Notes under the pieces: model-generated
Told to the model about the DNA's origin: nothing
Database searches by the model: none
The model's input: the letters and a program-made list of their open reading frames with translations, nothing else
Source of the DNA: Chloroflexota bacterium
Lineage (GTDB): Bacteria; Chloroflexota; Ktedonobacteria; Ktedonobacterales; JADMIN01
Direction: 5' to 3'
DNA length: 50,399 bases
Assembly (NCBI GenBank): GCA_021814145.1
Contig: JAKAIY010000008.1
Span: 1-50,399 of the forward strand
Shown: positions 38,401 through 44,934 of the stretch, one piece after another
Numbering within the stretch: position 1 is the first letter of the stretch
Layout of the letters: each line of letters begins with the position of its first letter
Translations under genes and position numbers: made by a program

Positions 38401-38778
38401 GAGGCCGCCCTCTGGCGAAATCTCGTGCAGCGCCCACCAGCGTTGCATGGGCTGGAAGGCTGGGCTGGCGAAGATGATCGCCGAGCCATCGGGCCGCCAG
38501 CCTGCGATGCGCGCGCCCGCGCCGTTGTAGGTCAGGCGCCGCGTCTCGCCGCCGTCAACCGGCATGATGTAGACTTCGTTCGGCCCTTCGGTTTGCCCGG
38601 TGAAGGCGAGCGTCATTCCGTCCGGCGAGAAGCGCGCGTTGGTGACCTCAGCGACGCCAGCGGTCAGGCGTTCGGCGCGACCGCCATCGAGGCCGATCAT
38701 CCACAGATCATCCTCGGCGGTGAAGACAATCCGGTCTCCATAGATGGTGGGAAAGCGGATATAGCCAGCGTGTGCCAT
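35458..38778 (-). CDS. Tricorn protease (S41-type C-terminus)
   Basis: A 1106-residue tricorn protease. Residues 1-about 660 form two beta-propellers with many SPDG blade repeats. A core segment follows (about 690-790, including SSHAYEFGGEY), then a PDZ domain (about 790-870, VAVGDAIVAINGQRV). The C-terminal S41-type active domain contains the GLIVDVRWNGGGNVSS strand and the probable nucleophile serine in ENAGSDGDIF. The likely catalytic histidine is in SSHAYE. Tricorn cuts proteasome-derived or similar oligopeptides into 2-4-mers. The length is typical (about 1070-1100). A charged insert EKEKTESAIT near 530 extends the second propeller. It starts the minus-strand run with tyrA, the GTPase and FHA-PrsW. 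Confidence 0.94.
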   Translation of the reverse strand: MAHAGYIRFPTIYGDRIVFTAEDDLWMIGLDGGRAERLTAGVAEVTNARFSPDGMTLAFTGQTEGPNEVYIMPVDGGETRRLTYNGAGARIAGWRPDGSAIIFASPAFQPMQRWWALHEISPEGGLSRALPWGPAHSVAFGPNGATIVGRNTDEPAHWKRYRGGTAGYLWIDPDGSGEFHRLLDLKSNIAYPCWVDGRVYFISDHEGIGNVYSCLPSGDDLRRHSDQRDFYARGLTTDGRALVYHAGGDLYTLTPDGTSGRKIEVALTGTRAQRARKFTPAGRWLESSAPNQQGDRVALTTRGKLFSMGAFEGAVTQHGDPEGTRYRLVTWLADGKRIAAIADNGGEPRLTTFSVDGVSEPRVFDSLDTGHVLELEAAPVGTRVALSNHRGDFIVVDVESGEMRLMDHTDHGREEDAMHQFGLAWSPDGEWLAYSFAINGRQTAIKVARVATGETWQVTEPVRYDMSPSFDPDGKYLYFLSARDFDPVQDQLLFDMSFPRGMRPYLITLKRDTRSPFAPLPPALEGDEKEKTESAITAMSEVAAQNGKDGAEKPDSDDPKPVEIDFDGISARIVRFPVSEARYSRIAGIPGGAVFTTTPVEGTLNESWTSLLPPSNGALYVYRFENSRLDQLTGEIGDFAITADGRMLLYRSNDRLRLIRAGDKPSEGPEGDRPGRASGWIDLDRVKVGVWPGAEWRQMYREAWRLQREQYWSADMSGIDWEVVRDRYEPLVDRVGSRAELSDLIWEMQGELGSSHAYEFGGEYRERPRYAQGSLGCDWRFDEASGSYTIARIARGDTWNPEATSPLMAPGVNVAVGDAIVAINGQRVTRERGPQQLLVNQAGAEVELLVRPAGSEETRAVTVRALGSDFQARYIDWVEANRRLVHERSGGRVGYIHVPDMSPFGFAMFHRYFAQEYDHEGLIVDVRWNGGGNVSSLVLEKLMRPRLGYSFQRWSGPAPYFIESPRGAIVGITDENAGSDGDIFSHAFKMLNLGPMVGKRTWGGVVGISPYIALADGTLTTQPEFSFWFRDVGWGVENYGTDPTIEVDNAPQDYARGADPQLERALAEALRLVDERPSQTPEPGPRPQKPLPHVAPPVTARTPSDK

Positions 38779-39067
38779 AACGTGAAAGATCCTCTCTTAT
38801 GCCCCTCTGAATGGCGCCAGACGTGACGGCAGGCGGGCGTGTGACATGGTGTGAGCGAGAGCAGGTGAAAGCGAGGCGGTGGTATGGAGCTTACCCGGTT
38901 GGACTGTACCCACGCAAGCCGGCGTGTGTCAATTTGAACCACGACGCTCATGAATTCTGTCCAGGACCCAATGAGTTCACCCGCCTGATTCGGCTCATGG
39001 CGCGGCGCCAACCGCCCGCCGCCGCATATCAACAGCGTTTGGCGCCCCGGATTTTGGTCAGGGGATC
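38779..39067. other. Gene-free region between tricorn and tRNA-Gln
   Basis: It is divergent, so it must include the tricorn promoter. No open frame with a credible ribosome site, no hairpin and no repeat was found. Confidence 0.4.
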
Positions 39068-39096
39068 TTGCGGGACCAGAACGAGCGTGATAAGAT
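39068..39096 (+). promoter_or_regulatory. Candidate promoter of tRNA-Gln
   Basis: TTGCGG (39068-39073) and TAAGAT (39091-39096) are separated by 17 bases. Transcription would begin about 40 bases ahead of the tRNA. GATACT at 39094-39099 overlaps and could serve instead. Confidence 0.45.
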
Positions 39097-39143
39097 ACTA
39101 TGGCTGTCAGGACTGTGGCCAATGCGCTTCAGCCCTCACATAT

Positions 39144-39214
39144 TCCCGGATCGTCTAACGGTAGGACAGCTGACTCTGGATCAGCCAGTCGTGGTTCGAA
39201 TCCACGTCCGGGAG
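39144..39214 (+). tRNA. tRNA-Gln (anticodon CTG)
   Basis: A complete 71-nt cloverleaf: acceptor TCCCGGA/TCCGGGA, D stem GTCT/GGAC, anticodon stem GCTGA/TCAGC with loop CTCTGGA and anticodon CTG, T stem CGTGG/CCACG with a TTCGAAT loop. The discriminator is G and CCA is not encoded. It decodes CAG. Confidence 0.96.
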
Positions 39215-39221
39215 CCTCATC

Positions 39222-39255
39222 GAGAGCCGGTCTGCCAGACTGGCTCTCTTTTTTT
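39222..39255 (+). terminator. Intrinsic terminator of tRNA-Gln
   Basis: gagagccggtct pairs with agactggctctc around a GCC loop, with one G-U type mismatch. A run of T follows to 39255. It lies eight bases after the tRNA. Confidence 0.93.
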
Positions 39256-39413
39256 ATTCTCCGCTTCACTTCTTTGCCCCCATAGACGCCCGGAACTTCC
39301 GGCAACCGCGCCGCCAGATGGAACAGCAGAAAGACAAAGGCGAAGGCGCCGCGCGCAAACGCGCTAGGGCGGGCGCCGCTCGATGGCGATGCGGACAGAG
39401 AGATGAGGACACG

Positions 39414-39902
39414 ATGGAAGAAAACTTCACGCTTACGACGTTCTACGAGTCATGGAAAGCGTACCAGGAGCATATCAAAGAGTCGCTCGCGCCGCTGCCC
39501 GTTGAGCAGCTTGCGCTGCGCGCCGCGCCGGATCTGCGCTCCATTGGCGAGAACGCCGCGCACATCATCGGCTGCCGCGCCGGATGGTTCATCTATGTGC
39601 TGGGCGAAGAAGACGCGGAGGTGAAAGCGTGCGCGAGCTGGGACGAGCCAGGCGCGCCCGCCCGAACGGCAGACGAGCTCGTGCAGGGGCTCGACCACAC
39701 CTGGCGGCTCATGGCCGGTTGCCTGGATCGCTGGAGTCCCGCCGATATGCGACAGACCTTCACTGACGAATGGGATGGCGAGAAGGTCGAGTTGCCGCGC
39801 GCCTGGGTGGTCTGGCATGTGATGGAGCACGATCTGCATCACGGCGGCGAGCTCTCCCTCACGCTCGGCATGCATGGTCTTCAGGCGAACTTTCCTGGCT
39901 GA
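39414..39902 (+). CDS. DinB-like four-helix-bundle protein
   Basis: A 162-residue DinB/YfiT-type protein. The conserved metal-binding histidines are likely H50 (NAAHIIG), H135 and H139 (WHVMEHD), with H142-H143 adjacent. The family includes thiol-dependent S-transferases, for example for bacillithiol or mycothiol, but this gene's cofactor and substrate are unknown. ATG 39414 is preferred because GAGG lies six bases before it; the frame extends upstream to 39318 with a polar, low-complexity start. The tRNA terminator upstream separates it from tRNA-Gln. Confidence 0.82.
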   Translation: MEENFTLTTFYESWKAYQEHIKESLAPLPVEQLALRAAPDLRSIGENAAHIIGCRAGWFIYVLGEEDAEVKACASWDEPGAPARTADELVQGLDHTWRLMAGCLDRWSPADMRQTFTDEWDGEKVELPRAWVVWHVMEHDLHHGGELSLTLGMHGLQANFPG

Positions 39903-39961
39903 GATTTCACGGAACGCGCACACGCTCCGCGAGTCTTTCTGTGGCGCCTGAGTTGCGCCAG

Positions 39962-40016
39962 ACCTCCTCCAGAGACAGCCTCAGCAATCACGTGGCAGGC
40001 TGCCTCTGGAGGAGGT
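39962..40016 (+). promoter_or_regulatory. 20-bp leader hairpin enclosing the Shine-Dalgarno of the HdeD-like gene
   Basis: The 5' arm at 39962-39981 begins acctcctcc and pairs with the 3' arm at 39997-40016 ending ggaggaggt. The pairing is 19 of 20 with one A-C mismatch at 39975/40003. The loop is 15 nt (39982-39996). The 3' arm contains AGGAGGT at 40010-40016, seven bases before the ATG at 40023. Folding would hide the ribosome site; an RNA thermometer, ligand switch or protein site are possible. Confidence 0.72.
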
Positions 40017-40022
40017 AACGCT

Positions 40023-40604
40023 ATGAACACATACCCATCTTCCCCCGCGTTTCAGCGCATGCGGGATAACTGGGGCTGGTATCTGGCTCTGGGCATCGCG
40101 CTGGTGGCGCTCGGCGTGATCTGTCTGGTGGCGGCTCCGGCGGCCACTGTCGCAACGGTCGCGCTCTTTGGGATTGTCACCTTGATAGCGGGCGTTGTGA
40201 TCGCTCTCTCGGCCATCTGGGCAGGTAGCTTCTGGGGCGCGCTCCTGCGCGTCGCTGGCGGTGTATTGTTAGTCATCGCGGGGTTCTACCTCATCACCCG
40301 GCCTTTTGGAGCCGCGGCCGCGCTAACGATTGGCATCGCGATCTTCCTGATGGTGACTGGCGGCGTCCAGATCGTGGGCTCGTTCATTGAGCAGGGCCGC
40401 GGCTGGGGCTGGGGTGTCGCGTCGGGCGTGATCGGCATCCTCCTGGGCATCCTCCTGTGGGTGGGCTGGCCAGTGACCGCCTATGTCGCGATTGGGATCT
40501 TCGTTGGCATAGACCTGCTCATCAACGGGTTCTCGCTGATCGTGGCGTCGCTCTCCGCTCGCACCTATGGGCTTCCCGGCGCGGGCGCGACCCCCATGGC
40601 CTAG
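40023..40604 (+). CDS. HdeD-like (DUF308) membrane protein
   Basis: A 193-residue protein with six hydrophobic segments and paired DUF308-like repeats, as in the acid-resistance protein HdeD. Repeat-like blocks are GIALVALGVICLVAAPAATVATVALFGIVTLIAGVV and the related LLRVAGGVLLVIAGFYLITRPFGAAAALTIGIAIFLMVTGG. The ATG is preceded by a strong AGGAGGT that is enclosed in a 20-bp hairpin, so expression may be controlled at translation. A role in envelope or acid stress is inferred from HdeD only. The C-terminus is short and polar (ARTYGLPGAGATPMA). Confidence 0.85.
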   Translation: MNTYPSSPAFQRMRDNWGWYLALGIALVALGVICLVAAPAATVATVALFGIVTLIAGVVIALSAIWAGSFWGALLRVAGGVLLVIAGFYLITRPFGAAAALTIGIAIFLMVTGGVQIVGSFIEQGRGWGWGVASGVIGILLGILLWVGWPVTAYVAIGIFVGIDLLINGFSLIVASLSARTYGLPGAGATPMA

Positions 40605-40685
40605 CCGGGGGCCTTCATCCGCGCTCATGACCTTTCCCTCAGCGGACAGCGATGTGCTACAGTCTGCGGTGGGAGGCGCTAGCGC

Positions 40686-41648
40686 ATGCGTATCAGCCAG
40701 AGCGTCCAGATGTGGCGTGTCGTTGTGGCGGGCGCCCGCGCGCTTTCCGCCGCGTGGCCGTGGTACGCCGCGTGGCTGCGGCTGCTGCCAGTGGATATCT
40801 GGCAGCTTGTGCGGCGCGAGACGCTGGCGCGGAGGATCATGGAACAGACAGCGCGGATAACCGGGACGGCGGCAGAGGCGCCCGGCGCCCAGAATGGTCA
40901 TGAGCCAGAAAAGAAGCCGCCGCGCGTTCAACGCATCCTGCTTGTGCGGCACGGACAGGCGACATTCAACATCGAAGGACGGCTGCCAGGCCAGCTTCCC
41001 GGCATCGAGCTGACCGACGAGGGGTGGCGGCAGGCGCATCGCGCGGCGGTGGCGCTGGCGGGCCTGCGGTTGAGCGCCGTTGTCAGCAGCCCGCTGGAGC
41101 GCGCGCTGGAGACGGCGCGCGTCATCGCGCGCGGCTGGGCGCTGGACGTGCGTGAAGACCCGCGCCTGATGGATACTGATGTGGGGCCGTGGGCGGGACG
41201 CAAGATCAGCGACATCGCCAGGGACGACCCTAACTGGACGGCTTTCCTGCGCAAGCCCACCGAGCCGCCGCCTGGGGTGGAGAGCATGGCCGCCGTGCAG
41301 GAGCGCGCGACGGCGGTGATTGAAGAGTTGCGCGCTGACCCAGCGGCGGGCGATGATGTGGTGGTGGTCGCGCATGCCGATGTCATCAAGCTGATCGTCG
41401 CGCGTTATACGGGTGTCTCTATCACGGGCGCGCTCTCAATCGTCATCGCCAACGCCTCGATCAGCGCGCTAGCCTTCGTCGAAGAGCGCCCGCCCGCGCT
41501 GCTGGCCGCCAACTGGACGATGGCTCCCGACTGGCTAGTCACGCCTGCCCCGAAGCCCGCGCAGCCCGATGGGGCCGCGCCAGCGCCGGTGAGCGCGCAG
41601 GAGACAGATAGCGCCCAGCCAGATGTGAACGAGCGCGCCGGGCCGTAG
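40686..41648 (+). CDS. Histidine phosphatase-family protein with N- and C-terminal extensions
   Basis: A 320-residue phosphoglycerate-mutase-like phosphatase. The core begins at about residue 82 with the catalytic LVRHGQATF (H89), followed by SPLERALETA, and the second histidine in VVVAHADVIK. About 80 residues precede it, with hydrophobic Trp/Ala-rich stretches (residues 9-33). About 50 residues rich in Pro/Ala/Gln follow at the C-terminus. ATG 40686 follows GGGAGG by about nine bases. An internal ATG at 40839 is an alternative that would remove the leader. The substrate is not predictable; broad phosphatase or phosphomutase are possible. Confidence 0.82.
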   Translation: MRISQSVQMWRVVVAGARALSAAWPWYAAWLRLLPVDIWQLVRRETLARRIMEQTARITGTAAEAPGAQNGHEPEKKPPRVQRILLVRHGQATFNIEGRLPGQLPGIELTDEGWRQAHRAAVALAGLRLSAVVSSPLERALETARVIARGWALDVREDPRLMDTDVGPWAGRKISDIARDDPNWTAFLRKPTEPPPGVESMAAVQERATAVIEELRADPAAGDDVVVVAHADVIKLIVARYTGVSITGALSIVIANASISALAFVEERPPALLAANWTMAPDWLVTPAPKPAQPDGAAPAPVSAQETDSAQPDVNERAGP

Positions 41649-41681
41649 CCATGCCGCCAATCGAGAGGAGCTGTGAGCGCG

Positions 41682-42164
41682 ATGTCAGATACGACCGGCC
41701 ATCCCTACAGCGCGGAGATCGGGCACGCCCACCTCAAGGTGCGCGACCTCGACCGCGCGGTGGCTTTCTACGAGCGCTTTCTCAAGCTGCGCGTGACTGA
41801 GCGCGTTGGCGATCACTACGTCTTCATGACTGGTGGCGCGCGCCACCACGAGATCGCCTTGCAGCGCGTCGCGCCTGACGCGCCCTCGCCCGCGCCGCAC
41901 GGAACCGGCCTCTATCACGTCGCCTTCGAGGTCCCCGGCAAGCGCGATTTCGCCGCCGCCTACACGACGCTGATCCGCGCCGGCGTCTCTGTCGCCCCGG
42001 TAGACCACCTCATCAGCTGGGCGATGTACTTCGACGATCCCGACGGCAACGGGCTGGAGATCTACTGCGACACGCGCAGTGATCATGATGAGCGCCCGCT
42101 CTTCTGGCGTGGCGTGAACGTCGAGCTGCCGCCAGAGAAGATCCTCGCCGCGCTGGTGGAATAG
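41682..42164 (+). CDS. VOC-superfamily (glyoxalase / extradiol dioxygenase-like) protein
   Basis: A 160-residue vicinal oxygen chelate protein. The first beta-alpha-beta module starts IGHAHLKVRDLDRAVAFYE with a metal-binding histidine, the second is GLYHVAFEVPGK, and the acidic ligand comes in GLEIYCD. This pattern is that of catechol 2,3-dioxygenase or glyoxalase-type enzymes; substrate is unknown. ATG 41682 is chosen over GTG 41673 because GAGAGGAG is closer to the right spacing. It converges on the NTF2-like gene with a 10-base gap. Confidence 0.88.
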   Translation: MSDTTGHPYSAEIGHAHLKVRDLDRAVAFYERFLKLRVTERVGDHYVFMTGGARHHEIALQRVAPDAPSPAPHGTGLYHVAFEVPGKRDFAAAYTTLIRAGVSVAPVDHLISWAMYFDDPDGNGLEIYCDTRSDHDERPLFWRGVNVELPPEKILAALVE

Positions 42165-42174
42165 GGAGACCCCG

Positions 42175-42531
42175 CTAGCGCATGCGGGCGGAGAAGCCGC
42201 GCCAGGAGGCGATCAGCCCGTCGCGGAAGGTCATGAAGCTGGCGCCTTCGAAGACGCGGCGCTCACCATCGGCGTCGCGCGTGTAGCTCCAGCGCCACTC
42301 GGCGGCGGCTTCCATCTGGTCCGGGCGAGTAAGCGCGCGCAGGACGGTGAACTCCGCATCGTGGTGGCTGGCGGCGAACTCCGCGATGAAGCCCTCAATC
42401 GCCGCCCGTCCTTCGAAGTGGACGGGTGGCTCATCGTACATGGCGTTGGGGGCGAAGAGCGCCGCGGCGCCCGCCGCGTCGCCCTCCGCCAGCCGCTGGC
42501 CAAAGACGCGCAAGATTTCCTCTGGCGTCAT
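42175..42531 (-). CDS. NTF2/SnoaL-like fold protein
   Basis: A 118-residue protein with the cone-shaped NTF2-like fold. The N-terminus EEILRVFGQRLAEGDAAGAAALFAPNAMYDEP and HFEGRAAIEGFIAEF are typical of the SnoaL-like group. Such proteins act as small-molecule isomerases or binding domains. AGGAGG lies seven bases before the ATG. The neighbour on the same strand upstream, 66 bases away, is the NirB-like flavoprotein. Confidence 0.86.
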   Translation of the reverse strand: MTPEEILRVFGQRLAEGDAAGAAALFAPNAMYDEPPVHFEGRAAIEGFIAEFAASHHDAEFTVLRALTRPDQMEAAAEWRWSYTRDADGERRVFEGASFMTFRDGLIASWRGFSARMR

Positions 42532-42597
42532 GCCCGCGCCTCCTCCTGACGACGCTTCCTCTCCTGAGAGGAAAGGGAGCCGGATGGTGAAGCCCGC

Positions 42598-43836
42598 CTA
42601 CCGCACGTCGAACAGCGCCTCGCGCTCGGCGGTGGTGGCGAACTCCGCGCCGCCGCGAATCAGCTCGACGACCTTCTTGCGACCTTTCGGGCTGCCGATG
42701 AAGACCGCGCCGACGAGCCGGCTGTCCTTGAAGAAGAACTTGCGGTAGTCCATGTTGCCCTTGTCGCCTGGCGCCGTGCGCGAGAAGGAGGTCAGCGCGG
42801 GATTGTTGGACTCGGCGATGCCCATCACGGCGATGTTGGTGTTGAAGAGCGGGCTGGTGTAGGTCGGCACGTCGTTATAGGCCTCGCGCGCGCCGGCCAT
42901 GTTGCGCGCCACCAGCCGCCCGTGCGCCATCGCGTTGTCCCAGGTGCCCATCGTATGGTGGGTCCCGATCATCTCATCATAAAACTCGGCCACGTCACCG
43001 GCGGAGTAGACGCCCGGCACGTTCGTCTCCAGATAGGCGTTGGTGACGATGCCCGACTTGCGCTCGATGGGCGTATCCGCCAGGAACTGATGATTGAGCG
43101 TTAGCCCCAGCCCAACGCCAATGATGTCAGCCTGATAGCTCTTGCCGGAGGCGGTGACGACGTGCTGCGGCTGGCCGTTGGCGGCCACGACCTCGGCGAT
43201 CTGCTCACCATGCACGACATCCACGCCGTGCGCCTTGGCGATGGAGTCCACCAGCGCGCCACCTTCGGGGTCGAGGGTCGTGCGCAGCCAGTAGGGGCCG
43301 CGCATCAGCCAGGTGACATGCACGCCGCGCATGTTGAAGCCTTCGGTCAGCTCATAGGCGATGAAGCTGCCGCCGGAGGTGACGGCCGTCTTGCTTTCCA
43401 GCGCGCGGGCGATCAGCGTGCGGGTGTCGTCCAGCGTGACGAAGTTGTAGATGTCCGCCACGCGGTCCACGCCGGGGACGTTCAGCCGGTTGGCCCAGCC
43501 GCCCGTCGCCACCAGCAGCGCGTCGTAGCGCAGCGGGCCGCCCTTGTCAAGGTAGATGACGCGCTCTTCCGTGTCCACGCGGGTGGCCAGCGTCTCGGTC
43601 ATCAGGGTGATGCGCTGCTGCTCGTGCCAGGCGAAGTCGCGGATGAAGACCTTCTGCTCTGGCAGCAGGCCCTGGAGGTAGCGCGGAAGCGAGACGCGGT
43701 TATAGAGCGGGTGCGGCTCGTTGGTGATGAGCCAGATGTCGCAGGCAAGATCGTTCTTGCGTAGCTCCTGCGCGCAGGTGGTGCCCGCGATGCCATTGCC
43801 GATGATGACGTATTTCTTGCCGACTTCCGCAGCCAC
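42598..43836 (-). CDS. NAD(P)/FAD-dependent oxidoreductase, NirB-like flavoprotein
   Basis: A 412-residue pyridine-nucleotide-disulphide-fold protein. FAD binds at VIIGNGIAGTTCAQEL (residues about 8-24). The block HPLYNRVSLPRYLQG resembles nitrite reductase large-subunit N-termini. The usual NADH motif is replaced by AVTSGGSFIAYELTEGF. The second FAD block is NVPGVYSAGDVAEF. It ends with a C-terminal region resembling the flavoprotein half of NirB. No siroheme domain follows, so it is not a nitrite reductase. GTG 43836 is chosen because AGGAG lies seven bases before it. Electron partner is unknown. Confidence 0.85.
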   Translation of the reverse strand: MAAEVGKKYVIIGNGIAGTTCAQELRKNDLACDIWLITNEPHPLYNRVSLPRYLQGLLPEQKVFIRDFAWHEQQRITLMTETLATRVDTEERVIYLDKGGPLRYDALLVATGGWANRLNVPGVDRVADIYNFVTLDDTRTLIARALESKTAVTSGGSFIAYELTEGFNMRGVHVTWLMRGPYWLRTTLDPEGGALVDSIAKAHGVDVVHGEQIAEVVAANGQPQHVVTASGKSYQADIIGVGLGLTLNHQFLADTPIERKSGIVTNAYLETNVPGVYSAGDVAEFYDEMIGTHHTMGTWDNAMAHGRLVARNMAGAREAYNDVPTYTSPLFNTNIAVMGIAESNNPALTSFSRTAPGDKGNMDYRKFFFKDSRLVGAVFIGSPKGRKKVVELIRGGAEFATTAEREALFDVR

Positions 43837-44024
43837 TGGAGAACTCCTCACCCACCCCCGGACGGCAATGTCAGCGGCCGCCGCGGGCGCTTCAGTCGGC
43901 GCGCGGGAGCGCTGCCCCCGCCGCGCCGCGAACGCATGGCGTCATCGCGCCACGGCTAGTGTAGCACACGGCGCTAGCGGCGCCTGTCCAGGCGCCCCGC
44001 GCGCCGGCCTTTCAGGGCCGAGCC

Positions 44025-44882
44025 TCACGCCACCCCATTGCGGGCGAAGAAGTCGCGGACAGCGGAGAAGTAGATGTCTGGCTGCTCGATGAAGCTCTGG
44101 TGGCCCGCGTCAGGCACGATCAGCAGCTCGCCGCCTGGAACGCCGGCATGCAGGTCGCGCGCGGCGCGCGGCGTGCACGTGCGGTCGAATTCGCCGGTGA
44201 CGACCAGGGTTGGCCTGGTGATCTTGCCCAGCTGGTCCTCGTACTCGATGGGATACTCGTTGGTGGCGAAGTAGGCCAGGACTTCGGGCGCGTAGATCGC
44301 GCGCCCCCGCTTCTCATCTTCCGTATAGCGGCGGTAGGCGTCGCTCCGCGTCGTGGCGAAGTGGAAGGGCATCTGCATCGCCATCAGCCGCGCCACATCC
44401 TCCTGCGTTTTCGCGTGTGGCTCCAGCGCCCAGGACCGCGTCACCTGATCACGCAATTCCACTGGCTCGAAGGTCGCCAGATTACGCTGGATTTCGGGGG
44501 CGGTCTTGGTGAAGCTGGCGGTACAGGCGGAGAGGACGTAGTGCGACGCGCCGCCCTGCTCGATGGCGTGCGCCAGGGCGACGAATGAGCCGAAGGAGTG
44601 GCCCAGCACAGCATAGCGCGCCAGCCCCAGCGCCTCCGCCAGTCTGGTCACGTCCAGGGCGAAGCGGCTCAGCGTCAGCGTCGCCGGGTCCACGCGCTGC
44701 GAGCGTCCCTGCCCGCGCAGGTCAATGTAGAGCAGGCGGAAGGTATCGCTCAGGCTGTCGAGCCAGGGGCTCATCTCCGTGTGGTCGAGCCCTGGCCCGC
44801 CGTGGATGACAAACAGCGGGTAGTTGCGCTCGTCGCCAACCGGGAGGACGAAGACGCTGGCGCCGTCAATTGGGATGTCCAA
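44025..44882 (-). CDS. Proline-iminopeptidase-like alpha/beta hydrolase (S33-type)
   Basis: A 285-residue serine hydrolase with the S33-type HGGPG motif at 28-32. The nucleophile is S96 in GHSFGS, and the acid and histidine fall in TGEFDRTCTP and DAGHQSF. The DLRGQGRS segment completes the oxyanion region. Many members are N-terminal proline or amino-ester hydrolases; substrate is not certain. TTG 44882 is the start and AGGAGA lies eight bases before it. No signal peptide is seen. Confidence 0.87.
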   Translation of the reverse strand: MDIPIDGASVFVLPVGDERNYPLFVIHGGPGLDHTEMSPWLDSLSDTFRLLYIDLRGQGRSQRVDPATLTLSRFALDVTRLAEALGLARYAVLGHSFGSFVALAHAIEQGGASHYVLSACTASFTKTAPEIQRNLATFEPVELRDQVTRSWALEPHAKTQEDVARLMAMQMPFHFATTRSDAYRRYTEDEKRGRAIYAPEVLAYFATNEYPIEYEDQLGKITRPTLVVTGEFDRTCTPRAARDLHAGVPGGELLIVPDAGHQSFIEQPDIYFSAVRDFFARNGVA

Positions 44883-44934
44883 GGCAGGCTTCTCCTGTTC
44901 AGGTATGGGAGAGGCGCGCCCTGAGGCAAGCCGC

